DNA of 64,000 nt, taken from positions 109,026-173,025 of the forward strand of contig JADBKJ010000026.1 of the NCBI GenBank assembly GCA_014896455.1, read 5' to 3'. Below are positions 45,748 through 54,167 of this stretch, in pieces. The position numbers and the translations under genes were made by a program. A model generated the notes under the pieces. That model had not been told where the DNA came from and did not search any database. It saw only the letters and a program-made list of their open reading frames with translations. Source of the DNA: Thermoanaerobacter sp. GTDB taxonomy: Bacteria > Bacillota > Thermoanaerobacteria > Thermoanaerobacterales > Thermoanaerobacteraceae. Each line of letters starts with the position of its first letter. The stretch's first letter is position 1.

Positions 45748-46380
45748 TCAAATTATTTTTAGAATTTCTAACATATCATTTATGACATAATCCGGTTTTG
45801 CTTCCTCTAAGAGATTAAACGGCAAGATTGTCCATTTAACAGCCGCACTTTTTACTCCAGCATTAGAAGCACACAATATGTCATAAGGACTGTCTCCCAC
45901 CATTAAAGTCTCTTCTTTATTAGCATTGAGTAGTTCCAAAGCTTTTAAAATTGGATCCGGATTTGGCTTATGTTTTTCTGTGTCCTCTAATGCCACAATT
46001 ACATTAAAATACTTTTCCAAGTCAAAAAGCCTTAATCCCCTTATAGCCAATTCTCTCCTCTTAGATGTAACTATACCCATTTTTATTCCATTTTTATACA
46101 TGTGTCCAAGAGCTTCTTTTACATCTTTTCTTATTTTGGTATATTTATCATGATTAAATTCATTATACCGTCTATAAGTATCCAGCATCATTTCCCATTT
46201 ATCTAGGCTAAATCTTTTTAAAGTTATTGGAAGAGGTTCTCCAAAGTAAGGAGTAACGTCTTCCGGTTTAATGATATATCCTAAATGCCTTTCAATTGTG
46301 TATTTAAAAGACTCAATAATAAGTTCATTGGTATCAATAATCGTTCCATCTAAATCAAAAAGTATTGTTTTTATCCCCAT
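45748..46380 (-). CDS. HAD hydrolase, pyrophosphatase PpaX-like
   Basis: 210 aa. HAD motif I FDLDGTIIDTNEL, motif II VTSKRR, motif III region KPNPDPI, motif IV MVGDSPYD. PpaX hydrolyses pyrophosphate; phosphoglycolate phosphatase is an alternative. Located next to moxR without overlap. ATG after GAGGGAG. Confidence 0.88.
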   Translation of the reverse strand: MGIKTILFDLDGTIIDTNELIIESFKYTIERHLGYIIKPEDVTPYFGEPLPITLKRFSLDKWEMMLDTYRRYNEFNHDKYTKIRKDVKEALGHMYKNGIKMGIVTSKRRELAIRGLRLFDLEKYFNVIVALEDTEKHKPNPDPILKALELLNANKEETLMVGDSPYDILCASNAGVKSAAVKWTILPFNLLEEAKPDYVINDMLEILKII

Positions 46381-46420
46381 ATTATCTCCCTCATAAATTC
46401 TCTTCTTATTTTAGTATACA

Positions 46421-46453
46421 AAAAAAATCACTTCATAACAAGACATGAAGTGA
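46421..46453 (-). terminator. Terminator after cwlD
   Basis: Stem TCACTTCAT/ATGAAGTGA followed on the minus strand by a run of seven T. Confidence 0.88.
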
Positions 46454-46462
46454 AAAATTTTG

Positions 46463-47143
46463 TTATTCTGAAACTTTTTGAAAATAATGTATTAAACCTT
46501 TATATATTGCCCAAGCAATTTTATATTGATAATTTTCGTCATTTAAAAGCTTTTCCTCTTCTGGATTCGACATAAAGCCACATTCCACAATAACTGCCGG
46601 CATTTTAGCGTTTCGCAAAAGGTAATAACTATTAGAACTTTTAGCCATCCTGTCGTTATCAGGATCTAACGTATTTCTTAACTCTTGTTGAATAAGTTCT
46701 GCTAATAATTTACCTTTTTCAGAATTGTTTTGATAAAATACCTGAGCCCCTTTGTATTTAGATTGACTAAAGCTATTTAAATGAATACTAATTAAAACAT
46801 CTGCTATTACTTCGTTTGCTTTTACCACTCTATTTCTTAAATCCTTTGAAAGAGAACTATCTGACAAAGTGTCGTCTTCCCTTGTCATCACTACAATACC
46901 ACCACTTTCTTCAATAAATTCTTTTAATTTTTGAGCAATCTCAAGATTTAACTCATCTTCATCTTTACCATATTCTCCTGGTTTCCCAGGGTCAGGCCCC
47001 CCATGGCCTGCATCTATAACAATAACTTTGTTCATTATTGGAACAGTTTTAAAAGTAGTTATATAATACCCTTTTTTAAAACTATATACCCCTACTATTA
47101 AACTTACAATTAGTAAAAATATCATCCACCTTTTAAATACCAT
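46463..47143 (-). CDS. cwlD: N-acetylmuramoyl-L-alanine amidase CwlD
   Basis: 226 aa. N-terminal anchor (residues 7-24), Amidase_3 domain with zinc ligands in VIDAGHGGPDPG, ELNLEIA and SIHLNSF, and VIVECGFMSNPEE. CwlD prepares muramic-delta-lactam in spore cortex. Single gene with its own terminator. ATG after AAGGGGATGGGG. Confidence 0.9.
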   Translation of the reverse strand: MVFKRWMIFLLIVSLIVGVYSFKKGYYITTFKTVPIMNKVIVIDAGHGGPDPGKPGEYGKDEDELNLEIAQKLKEFIEESGGIVVMTREDDTLSDSSLSKDLRNRVVKANEVIADVLISIHLNSFSQSKYKGAQVFYQNNSEKGKLLAELIQQELRNTLDPDNDRMAKSSNSYYLLRNAKMPAVIVECGFMSNPEEEKLLNDENYQYKIAWAIYKGLIHYFQKVSE

Positions 47144-47249
47144 GTCCCCATCCCCTTATCTTTTAGTAAAAATTATTCATCTAAAAAAGTTTATATGTCA
47201 CTTAATAATTAAAATCCACATATTATGATTAAAGGAAGGAGGTAAAAAT

Positions 47250-48233
47250 ATGGCCACTTTAGAATTCACATACGCAGTACAACCAGGAGACACAGTATTT
47301 TCAATTGCTAAAAATTTTAACACCTCAGTTGGCGCTATAATCACAAGAAACAACATTATAAATCCATCTTTAATATATCCTGGACAAAGGCTTATCATTC
47401 CAGTACAAGGAAGTTATTATACTGTCCAACCTGGAGATACTCTATATCTTATTGCTCAAAAATTTAATGTTCCTTACGAAGCTATCATTTATACAAATAA
47501 TCTCACATACCCTTATACCATATATCCGGCTCAAAAGCTATTCATCCCTGGAGCAAAAATAATCGCACCACAACCACCTCTACCTTCACCACCACCCGCA
47601 CAAAAGCCTTGTCCAACTTATTACACAGTACAGCCAGGAGATACTATATGGACTATAGCACAAAAATTTGGAGTATCATTGGAGGAGTTAATTAAAGCAA
47701 ACTATTTAATAAATCCAAATATGATATACCCTGGGCAAACATTAATAATTCCTTGTCCCACATCGCCACCCATTGAATATCCCACACTAAAGATTGGAGA
47801 TAAAGGACCCTTTGTAGTAAACTTGCAAGCAAGACTAAAATCTTTGGGCTTTGACCCTGGTCCTATTGATGGTATCTTTGGAAGAAAAACAGAAGAAACC
47901 GTAAAAGCGTATCAGCAAAGCAGAGGGCTTCCAGTAACAGGAATTGTCGATAATGTGACATGGAATGCGCTCTTGTTTGGGACACCTCCTGTTACTACTC
48001 CTACACCATCAGGAAAAGTTTATATAGTAAAACCCGGTGACACTTTATGGAATATAGCAAAAACTTTCAATACAACAGTAGACGCTATATTAAAGGCAAA
48101 TCCAGATATTAAAGACCCTAATTTGATTTATCCCGGTCAGAGAATTATAATTCCTACATCTTCACAGGAAGTAACCTACAACCAAGAAGTACAAGAAATA
48201 AATACAGAGCAAGAAGAAAGCAAAAAAGAATAA
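47250..48233 (+). CDS. LysM and peptidoglycan-binding repeat protein
   Basis: 327 aa. Four LysM domains at about 6-50, 55-100, 124-168 and 250-295 (each YTVQPGDT-like with IYPGQ-LIIP) and a PG_binding_1 domain at about 180-245 between the third and fourth. No signal peptide is visible. Lack of a signal and the SafA-like LysM suggest a spore coat or cortex morphogenetic role, but this is inference. ATG after AAGGAGGT. Confidence 0.9.
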   Translation: MATLEFTYAVQPGDTVFSIAKNFNTSVGAIITRNNIINPSLIYPGQRLIIPVQGSYYTVQPGDTLYLIAQKFNVPYEAIIYTNNLTYPYTIYPAQKLFIPGAKIIAPQPPLPSPPPAQKPCPTYYTVQPGDTIWTIAQKFGVSLEELIKANYLINPNMIYPGQTLIIPCPTSPPIEYPTLKIGDKGPFVVNLQARLKSLGFDPGPIDGIFGRKTEETVKAYQQSRGLPVTGIVDNVTWNALLFGTPPVTTPTPSGKVYIVKPGDTLWNIAKTFNTTVDAILKANPDIKDPNLIYPGQRIIIPTSSQEVTYNQEVQEINTEQEESKKE

Positions 48234-48259
48234 AGTCACAGATTGTAGGCAAACTTTCG

Positions 48260-48472
48260 AAAATAGGATATTTTGCAATCGGTGCGACTTGTGACAAAGC
48301 GTTAACAAAACTTAACAAGACCGAGGGTGGAGGCAGGGCCGTAGCCACGGATGGCGGAGGCGGGCACTAAGACAAGGATGTCGCCTGACGGGGTACCCTG
48401 CCGGAGCCCGAAGGTCGAGTTTAGTTTTGTCGCTTTGGAACATCGGAATGACGTTGCAAAATATCCTATTTT
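48260..48472. mobile_element. GC-rich palindromic element with terminal inverted repeats, structured RNA-like core
   Basis: Perfect 19-base terminal repeats: AAAATAGGATATTTTGCAA at 48260-48278 and its complement at 48454-48472. Subterminal arms are also related (CAAAGCG, ACAAAACT, GACC on the left, near-identical inverse on the right). The central 100 bases are far richer in GC than the flanks and contain nested pairings (GGCAGGG/CCCTGCC, GACAAGGATGTC, CCGTAGCCACGG, GGGC/GCCC). No ORF is credible. It looks like a MITE or a solitary transposon-associated RNA (HEARO/omega-RNA-like is possible, not confirmed). Confidence 0.6.
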
Positions 48473-48501
48473 AAAAATTTTTGACTTTGTCAACAAGCTG
48501 A

Positions 48502-48541
48502 GTCAAAAAATAGTCAGGAAAAATCCTGACTATTTTTTGAC
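48502..48541. terminator. Bidirectional terminator
   Basis: Eighteen-base perfect stem (GTCAAAAAATAGTCAGGA and its complement) with an AAAA loop. The A/T ends give T-tracts both ways. It overlaps the trxB stop codon. Confidence 0.88.
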
Positions 48542-49444
48542 ACTGTCTATATATTTTTCTGCCACATAAGCCGCTGTTGCACCATCTCCAGCAGCCGTTA
48601 TAACCTGTCTTAAAGATTTATGCCTTATGTCTCCAGCTGCAAAAACTCCAGGTATATTTGTCCTCATATCTTCATCTGTCATGATATATCCATATTCATC
48701 AAGGTCTACTACGCCTTTCACCAATTCTGTATTAGGAGCATAACCAATAGCTACAAAGACACCATCTACGTTTAGTGTCCTTTCTTCACCTGTTTTAACA
48801 TTTTTAAGTTTGAGTCTTTCTACTCCATACTCTCCTTCTACATCAACTACTACAGTATCCCAAATAAACTCAATTTTTTCATTTGCGAAGGCTTTTTCCT
48901 GTTCAATCTTTGTAGCTCTAAGTTCATTTCTTCTATGAATTATATAGACTTTTTTTGCAAATTTAGTAAGGTATAACGCGTCTTCTACTGCTGTATTTCC
49001 TCCGCCTATAACTGCCACTGTGGCATCTCTATAAAAAGCTCCATCACAGGTAGCACAGAAGGAGATACCAGCCCCTATAAATCTATCCTCATTTGGAACA
49101 CCTAACTTTTTAGGTGTAGCGCCCATCGCTAAAATAATAGCTTTTGCTTCATAAGTTTTATTAGAAGTCTTAACTTTCTTTACATCTCCTGTAATATCTA
49201 GGCTCTCAACATCTTCATTAACAATCTCAAGGCCGTGTTTTCTCACCTGTGCCTCCATCTTGGCAATGAGGTCAGCACCACTTATCTCTTCATAACCGGG
49301 GTAATTTTCTAACTGATAAGTATTTACTATTTGCCCTCCCAGATAAGTTTTTTCAATAAGCACCGTTTTAAGCCTTGACCTTGCAGCATACAATCCAGCA
49401 GTAAGTCCCGCAGGACCTCCTCCTAAAATAATTAGATCATACAT
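48530..49444 (-). CDS. trxB: Thioredoxin reductase
   Basis: 304 aa. FAD site GGGPAGLTAGLYAARSRL, redox CATC at C130/C133, NADPH site VIGGGNTAVEDALYL, and the C-terminal GVFAAGDIRHKSLRQV. Reduces thioredoxin or glutaredoxin-like partners. No thioredoxin gene in the window. ATG after AAAGGAGGAG. Single gene. Confidence 0.96.
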   Translation of the reverse strand: MYDLIILGGGPAGLTAGLYAARSRLKTVLIEKTYLGGQIVNTYQLENYPGYEEISGADLIAKMEAQVRKHGLEIVNEDVESLDITGDVKKVKTSNKTYEAKAIILAMGATPKKLGVPNEDRFIGAGISFCATCDGAFYRDATVAVIGGGNTAVEDALYLTKFAKKVYIIHRRNELRATKIEQEKAFANEKIEFIWDTVVVDVEGEYGVERLKLKNVKTGEERTLNVDGVFVAIGYAPNTELVKGVVDLDEYGYIMTDEDMRTNIPGVFAAGDIRHKSLRQVITAAGDGATAAYVAEKYIDSVKK

Positions 49445-49480
49445 AATAAAATCACTCCTCCTTTGAAAATAAAATATAAT

Positions 49481-49510
49481 AATGGAAGCAGTAAAAACAC
49501 TGCTTCCATT
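49481..49510 (-). terminator. Terminator after coat-like genes
   Basis: Twelve-base perfect stem AATGGAAGCAGT/ACTGCTTCCATT with a six-base loop, followed on the minus strand by ATTATATTTTATTTT. Confidence 0.82.
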
Positions 49511-49533
49511 ATTATATCACAAACTTTCTATAT

Positions 49534-49794
49534 TTACATCATCCCAACGGGTTGTCTAAATTTGTTCCTTGCCTCTTGTATATCCTGAGGTGGAGCCGGT
49601 TTAACAGGATACCATCCTCTTTGATTTATAGCATTCCAAACTGTCCTTTGATCTTCTAAAGTAGAATTTAAAAGATGGATATATTCTCTTCTTATGCTTT
49701 CATTGGCAGCCTCAACTGCTGCATGGCTGAACATTTCTATTGCGAATTTGTAATTGCCCAGTACATTCATCATAATATCCTTGTCGCTATACAT
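49534..49794 (-). CDS. Spore coat protein, CotF-like
   Basis: 86 aa, two helices then a Pro-rich tail (GWYPVKPAPPQDIQEA). The DIMMNVLGNYKFAIEMFSHA stretch and the tail are typical of clostridial CotF-like coat proteins. Structural role in the spore is inferred from the family. It follows the other coat-like gene after 15 bases. Confidence 0.8.
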   Translation of the reverse strand: MYSDKDIMMNVLGNYKFAIEMFSHAAVEAANESIRREYIHLLNSTLEDQRTVWNAINQRGWYPVKPAPPQDIQEARNKFRQPVGMM

Positions 49795-49809
49795 ATTTTT
49801 ACATTCCTC

Positions 49810-49992
49810 CTAACTTAAATGTTTTAGCAAAGAATTGAAATTGTTTTGACATCTATCTGCAAGATCTTGGCATAAAGCTTTAAGCTGTGGGTCTTGACAT
49901 CTTGAAGCATAATCGTTTAAAGTTTTTGTCATATTTTGCTGTAATGATAAAATATCATCTAAATAAAGTAACTCTTTGGTTGAAATTTGCAT
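49810..49992 (-). CDS. Small CotF-like spore protein
   Basis: 60 aa, all helical, LLYLDDILSLQQNMTKTLND, then three cysteines (SRCQDPQLKALCQDLADRCQ). Short CotF-domain version in tandem with the 86-aa protein. ATG after GGGAGG. Coat role inferred. Confidence 0.75.
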   Translation of the reverse strand: MQISTKELLYLDDILSLQQNMTKTLNDYASRCQDPQLKALCQDLADRCQNNFNSLLKHLS

Positions 49993-50071
49993 ATTTATCC
50001 TCCCTTCTTAGATTTCAATTATAATATGTGCACAAAAACAAAAAAATATGCAGAGTTTTTCTGCATCTTTT

Positions 50072-50386
50072 TTATTTTATATACCCTTTCCTTTTTAATT
50101 TTTCGATATGTTCTTTAAGTTTTTCTTCAATATTTATATTATACTTTTCCTCTAATACAAACATCATTGAAACTGCTACTTGAGCAACATCTAAAAGTTC
50201 TTCTGAAATTTTTTCCATTATCTCTTTTTCGCTTAAAGTGACATTTTCTCCGTTTAAACCTCTAAATTTTCCTATAGCTTGTGCCAATTCTCCTGCTTCT
50301 TCCATTAATTTAAGGGCAGTAGATTCCAGTGAGGGTGTCAAATTATTAAGCTTTGGCAAACTTATTCCTTTAAAACTAGTTTTCAT
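50072..50386 (-). CDS. MazG-like nucleotide pyrophosphohydrolase
   Basis: 104 aa. All-alpha NTP-PPase fold: KLMEEAGELAQAIGKF and SEELLDVAQVAVSMMF contain the E-x2-E and D metal ligands. Expected to hydrolyse (d)NTPs. Just downstream of the ThyX-like gene (17-base gap), which suggests a shared role in nucleotide balance (inference). Confidence 0.85.
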   Translation of the reverse strand: MKTSFKGISLPKLNNLTPSLESTALKLMEEAGELAQAIGKFRGLNGENVTLSEKEIMEKISEELLDVAQVAVSMMFVLEEKYNINIEEKLKEHIEKLKRKGYIK

Positions 50387-50403
50387 GATTTCATCTCCAT
50401 CTT

Positions 50404-51924
50404 TTAAGCTTTTTTTCGCCTTGCCATAAAGGTTGTCAACTGAGGCGCTACTTCCTTAATCAGATCAAGCATTTTAAAAGAAACATTCCGTATATCCCAC
50501 TGAGCTTCATTAGTGCATCTCAAATTTGCAAAATGATCAAAAGCCCATAAATCCGCATTCATAAGAACCAAGCGTTTGTGTGCATTTGTTACCACGTAAG
50601 GACTTACTTCAGGCAATTTTTCTTTTAATTCTATAAATAATTTTTCTGAAGCCTTTATTGCTTCTATTAAAATTTCGGAAGCCTTCGCATTTTCAATATT
50701 AGGAGGAATAACAAAGCCATTTTCAATTGTCGGTTCACCGCAATCAAAGACAATAGTTCTATGTCTTAAAAGCTGATGCCAATTGGCTTCACTTATCTTC
50801 AGTTGAAATTTAAATCTAACCGATTTAAATGCCTCTATTAAATGATCAAATTCCCCTATATCTTCAACTGCCTGCTGCAAGATTTTACTTTTCCCCTCTT
50901 CATCCATCTCCTTCACTGTTTTCCTCACCACTTCAAAACTTTTACCTGAATATGTAAACAAAATATGCATAATTACAATATCTACAGGAGAATATTCGCT
51001 ATCTTTCCCTGTATAGTCTATTAAAATGACATCCTCATGTGAATTTAATAATTCATCTTCCTTTACAACACTTGCTAAATTCTTTAATTTATCGTGAACT
51101 TTTAATTGATAAACAGTAGGAGTTGTATGTCGTAACATGCTTGGTGCAATTTTTTCCCCTTGCTCGACTATTCTTTCAGCTAATAACTTCGCCTCTTTAG
51201 TAGGATGTGCGAAAAGTTTCCTCACTATATCCTGTAAATCTAAAGCATTTAAAGCTACTGCAAAACTTGTCTTGGTAGCTAAAAGAAGTGCATATCTAGC
51301 ATCTTCAAAGGCAATTTTACTAATCCTATTGTAAAATTTTTCTTCACTTTCCCCCTCTTTTTTCTCTTCTGCCTTGGCTAAATATTCTGTCAAAACTTCT
51401 ACAAGTTTTTCATAGGCATCATAGGAGTTGTTCCAGACTTTTAAAAACTTTTCTTTCAAATCAGGCTTTTCTTCTAATTCTTTTGGTATCACTACTTTAT
51501 CTCTTGTAGGCTTTTGATACCTTTGGCTCCACTCTATAAAGGCAGGCCGTCTGTTCATAAGTTCAATATCCCCTGACAAAAGCCTTGAAACATCCTCCAC
51601 GCACAGGTGCATTAAATGCTGCTCAGCAATAGAAGAATGTCCAAATCTTTCTACCCACTTTTCGTGAAATTCTTTCGCCTTTTGTATTGCTTTTTCTAAA
51701 GGTATGTTATGTTTGGGTATGTAGTCAGTTATGTTTAAATCTCCATCTGTCAAAGACTCAAGTATATTAAGCCTCCAGCTGGTATCTCTTCTACTTACCT
51801 TCGAATTTATAGGCGGAATGATAAACTCCGGCAATGAATGTATAAAATAGACAGGTCCGTATACGTCTGTCACAAAATTTTCTAAAAGCTTCTCCTCTTC
51901 AGAAGTTAATTTTCTCATTTTCAT
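50404..51924 (-). CDS. Tandem ThyX-like (FAD-dependent thymidylate synthase family) protein
   Basis: 506 aa, about twice a normal ThyX subunit, and built as two ThyX-like halves. N-half: HSSIAEQ (96-102) and EWSQRY (131-136), the end of the ThyX motif without RHR. C-half: RHRTIVFDCGEP (387-398), with RHR but without S-x-N-E-x-S-x-R-Y, then RCTNEAQWDIR. Neither half has the full RHRx7S motif. Enzyme activity is therefore uncertain; it may be a divergent paralogue. The start is ATG 51924 after AGGGAG. Confidence 0.85.
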   Translation of the reverse strand: MKMRKLTSEEEKLLENFVTDVYGPVYFIHSLPEFIIPPINSKVSRRDTSWRLNILESLTDGDLNITDYIPKHNIPLEKAIQKAKEFHEKWVERFGHSSIAEQHLMHLCVEDVSRLLSGDIELMNRRPAFIEWSQRYQKPTRDKVVIPKELEEKPDLKEKFLKVWNNSYDAYEKLVEVLTEYLAKAEEKKEGESEEKFYNRISKIAFEDARYALLLATKTSFAVALNALDLQDIVRKLFAHPTKEAKLLAERIVEQGEKIAPSMLRHTTPTVYQLKVHDKLKNLASVVKEDELLNSHEDVILIDYTGKDSEYSPVDIVIMHILFTYSGKSFEVVRKTVKEMDEEGKSKILQQAVEDIGEFDHLIEAFKSVRFKFQLKISEANWHQLLRHRTIVFDCGEPTIENGFVIPPNIENAKASEILIEAIKASEKLFIELKEKLPEVSPYVVTNAHKRLVLMNADLWAFDHFANLRCTNEAQWDIRNVSFKMLDLIKEVAPQLTTFMARRKKA

Positions 51925-52041
51925 GTCAAAAACTCCCTTCAAAATTATAAAACCGACCTTCTCGACATTTTATATTATTATACCATAAACTTTTGCTGTA
52001 AAAAACAAAAAACAGTTATCACTGATAACTGTTTTTACAAC

Positions 52042-52117
52042 TGGTGACCCATCCGCGACTCGAACGCGGGACACCCTGCTTAAAAGGCAGGTGCTCTACC
52101 TCCTGAGCTAATGGGTC
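52042..52117 (-). tRNA. tRNA-Lys (TTT)
   Basis: 76 nt cloverleaf with encoded CCA; acceptor GACCCAT pairs with ATGGGTC, anticodon loop CTTTTAA gives anticodon TTT. Confidence 0.96.
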
Positions 52118-52120
52118 ATA

Positions 52121-52206
52121 TGGTGGAGGGAGATGGATTTGAACCATCGAAGGCGACAGCCAACAGATTTACAGTCTGCCCCCTTTGGCCACTTGGGTAT
52201 CCCTCC
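52121..52206 (-). tRNA. tRNA-Tyr (GTA)
   Basis: 86 nt with encoded CCA and a long variable arm; acceptor GGAGGGA/TCCCTCC, anticodon loop CTGTAAA (anticodon GTA). Three bases upstream of tRNA-Lys, so both are one transcript. Confidence 0.96.
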
Positions 52207-52254
52207 AGAAATAAAAAGTTTTGCTCTGAAGCTTTAACAAAAACCACGTAGTTT

Positions 52255-52283
52255 ATTTTATCATATAGAATCCTATTTGTAAA
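52255..52283 (-). promoter_or_regulatory. Promoter of tRNA-Tyr/tRNA-Lys
   Basis: Minus strand TTTACA (52278-52283), 17-base spacer, TAAAAT (52255-52260), about 50 bases before tRNA-Tyr. Confidence 0.68.
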
Positions 52284-52333
52284 GGGCTATTATGCAGTTA
52301 TTTTGTGTAAAAATATGTAAACAATTTTGGAAT

Positions 52334-52361
52334 TTGATTTATTTTTGTTTTTCTATATAAT
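52334..52361 (+). promoter_or_regulatory. Promoter of the exonuclease III gene
   Basis: TTGATT (52334-52339), 16 bases, TATAAT (52356-52361), about 60 bases before the start codon. Confidence 0.68.
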
Positions 52362-52421
52362 GAAGATAGTAATCCCATAGTTTTTAATTCATAGCAACTC
52401 AAAAATATTGGAGGAAAAAAT

Positions 52422-53201
52422 ATGAAATTTGTTTCATGGAATGTAAATGGCTTACGGGCCTGCTTGCAAAAAGGGTTTATGGATTATTTCAAAAAAGTAA
52501 ATGCTGATATTTTTTGTATACAAGAAACCAAATTACAGCCCCATCAGACAGACCTTGAAGAACTTAATTTAGAAGGTTATTACGCTTTTTGGAATTTTGC
52601 TGAAAAGAAGGCTTATTCAGGAACTGCTGTATTCACAAAATATAAACCTTTATCCGCAACTTACGGAATAGGCGTCCCTCAACATGACAACGAAGGAAGA
52701 GTTATAACGTTAGAATACGAAAAATTTTACTTAGTAAATACTTACACTCCTAATTCTCAAAGAGGATTGACAAGACTTTCTTACAGAATGGAATGGGAAG
52801 AAGACTTTCGAAATTATTTGCTGAAATTAGATTCCGTAAAACCTATAATTTTATGTGGAGATTTAAATGTAGCCCATAAAGAAATAGATATAAAAAATCC
52901 ATCTGCTAATAGAAGAAATGCAGGTTTTACAGATGAAGAGAGAGAAAAAATTACAATTTTGTTAAATTTTGGATTCATTGATGCTTTTAGATATTTTTAT
53001 CCAGATAAAAAAGATGCCTATACATGGTGGTCCTATATGCATAACGCAAGAGAAAAAAATATAGGTTGGAGAATTGACTATTTCATTATTTCAGAAAGGT
53101 TAAAAGATTATTTGATTGATGCAGAAATTCATTCAGAAGTATTGGGAAGTGACCATTGCCCTGTTGTTTTATTCTTAAAAGATGAACTCATAAAAAATTA
53201 A
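52422..53201 (+). CDS. xth: Exodeoxyribonuclease III
   Basis: 259 aa. SWNVNGLRACLQKGF, metal site IQETKL, NTYTPNS, catalytic GDLNVAHKEID, and SDHCPVVL with the active-site Asp-His. AP endonuclease and 3'-exonuclease in base excision repair. ATG after GGAGG. Converges on the rubrerythrin-like gene. Confidence 0.96.
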   Translation: MKFVSWNVNGLRACLQKGFMDYFKKVNADIFCIQETKLQPHQTDLEELNLEGYYAFWNFAEKKAYSGTAVFTKYKPLSATYGIGVPQHDNEGRVITLEYEKFYLVNTYTPNSQRGLTRLSYRMEWEEDFRNYLLKLDSVKPIILCGDLNVAHKEIDIKNPSANRRNAGFTDEEREKITILLNFGFIDAFRYFYPDKKDAYTWWSYMHNAREKNIGWRIDYFIISERLKDYLIDAEIHSEVLGSDHCPVVLFLKDELIKN

Positions 53202-53223
53202 TAAACCCCAGCTGGGGTTTATT
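53200..53223. terminator. Bidirectional terminator
   Basis: Ten-base stem AATAAACCCC/GGGGTTTATT with an AGCT loop between the converging exonuclease III and rubrerythrin-like genes. Confidence 0.78.
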
Positions 53224-53710
53224 AATACTTATCCTTCCTTATGCCAAATTCTGCTGATTCTACCCATTCCTCTGCCTTTCTTACATGGTCAACTAGATTC
53301 TCAAAAATCTCTTTATGACGATTTTCTTCTCTTATTAAAAATTCAAAAAGTCTTTTTTCCAAATCATCTTTTGATTCTTTTAACATTTTTTCATATAAAT
53401 CTATACTTTCATTTTCTATCTTTAAGGCGAATTGATATATTTCAAGTTGTTCAGGTTTAAATCTTACATTACTTTTAACTTCATCTTTATTTTTAAACAC
53501 ATTAGTAAATTTCTTTATTATTTCACTTTCCTTTAAGTCGAATATATTCTTTTTAGCCCAATTTTCAATTATTTCTGCATGTTTTTTCTCATCATTAGCT
53601 AAATCTAAAAATAAATTTTCCAATTCATTCCCTTTATTTTTTTGTGCTTGTTCTTTGTAATATTTTTCACCATCTTTCTCCATCTGAATTGCAAATTCTA
53701 CATTTGTCAC
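53222..53710 (-). CDS. Rubrerythrin-like ferritin-domain protein
   Basis: 162 aa. Two E-x6-Y-like helices and E-x2-H pairs (ANDEKKHAEII, IREENRHKEIF) make a di-iron four-helix bundle. There is no C-terminal rubredoxin domain. Probably acts on peroxide or iron. GTG start after GGGTG. Near the superoxide reductase gene. Confidence 0.87.
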   Translation of the reverse strand: MTNVEFAIQMEKDGEKYYKEQAQKNKGNELENLFLDLANDEKKHAEIIENWAKKNIFDLKESEIIKKFTNVFKNKDEVKSNVRFKPEQLEIYQFALKIENESIDLYEKMLKESKDDLEKRLFEFLIREENRHKEIFENLVDHVRKAEEWVESAEFGIRKDKY

Positions 53711-53740
53711 TTTTAATCACCCTTTCGAAATAATATCAAA

Positions 53741-53768
53741 GGGCTTTCATTTTTTATGATGAAAGCCC
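53741..53768 (-). terminator. Terminator after superoxide reductase
   Basis: Stem GGGCTTTCAT/ATGAAAGCCC with an eight-base loop, then TTTGATATTATTTC on the minus strand. Confidence 0.8.
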
Positions 53769-53777
53769 AATAATTTA

Positions 53778-54152
53778 TTATTCAACCTCTACTTTTTTGC
53801 TGTTTTCCCATAGACCATGTATATTGCAATAACTTGTAGCATAAATTGTACCTGATTTTTCAACTTTAAACTTTATAGTTATATCAGGCTCTGTAAAAAC
53901 ACCGTATTCTCCATGGCTATTCATCACATAATTACCTATTTCCACAGGGAATTTATCTCCTTCTCCATGGAAATAAACCTTCATCCATTTAATATGGTGC
54001 TCTAATGTATTTGGATGAGGAATCTCTTCTCCAATATTAACTCTTAGTTCTACTATTTCTCCTTTTTTTACTTTGTCTTTTATATGTATTACAGGTACAT
54101 GCTTTTCACCTTTCCAATCTCCACTTTGATATAATTCGCCAAATTTACCCAT
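53778..54152 (-). CDS. Superoxide reductase, class II (neelaredoxin)
   Basis: 124 aa, one-iron type with no desulforedoxin domain. Iron ligands are H18 (GEKHVPVIH), H46 and H52 (HPNTLEHHIKW), C109 and H112 (SYCNIHGLW). Reduces superoxide to peroxide without making oxygen, which suits anaerobes. 15 bases after the ferritin-like gene, so they form an operon. Confidence 0.94.
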   Translation of the reverse strand: MGKFGELYQSGDWKGEKHVPVIHIKDKVKKGEIVELRVNIGEEIPHPNTLEHHIKWMKVYFHGEGDKFPVEIGNYVMNSHGEYGVFTEPDITIKFKVEKSGTIYATSYCNIHGLWENSKKVEVE

Positions 54153-54167
54153 ATTAAACCCTCCTAA

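Noticed and set aside
48154..48496. Short minus-strand frames within the palindromic element
   Set aside because: They cross the terminal repeats, lack ribosome sites and have no recognisable protein pattern.
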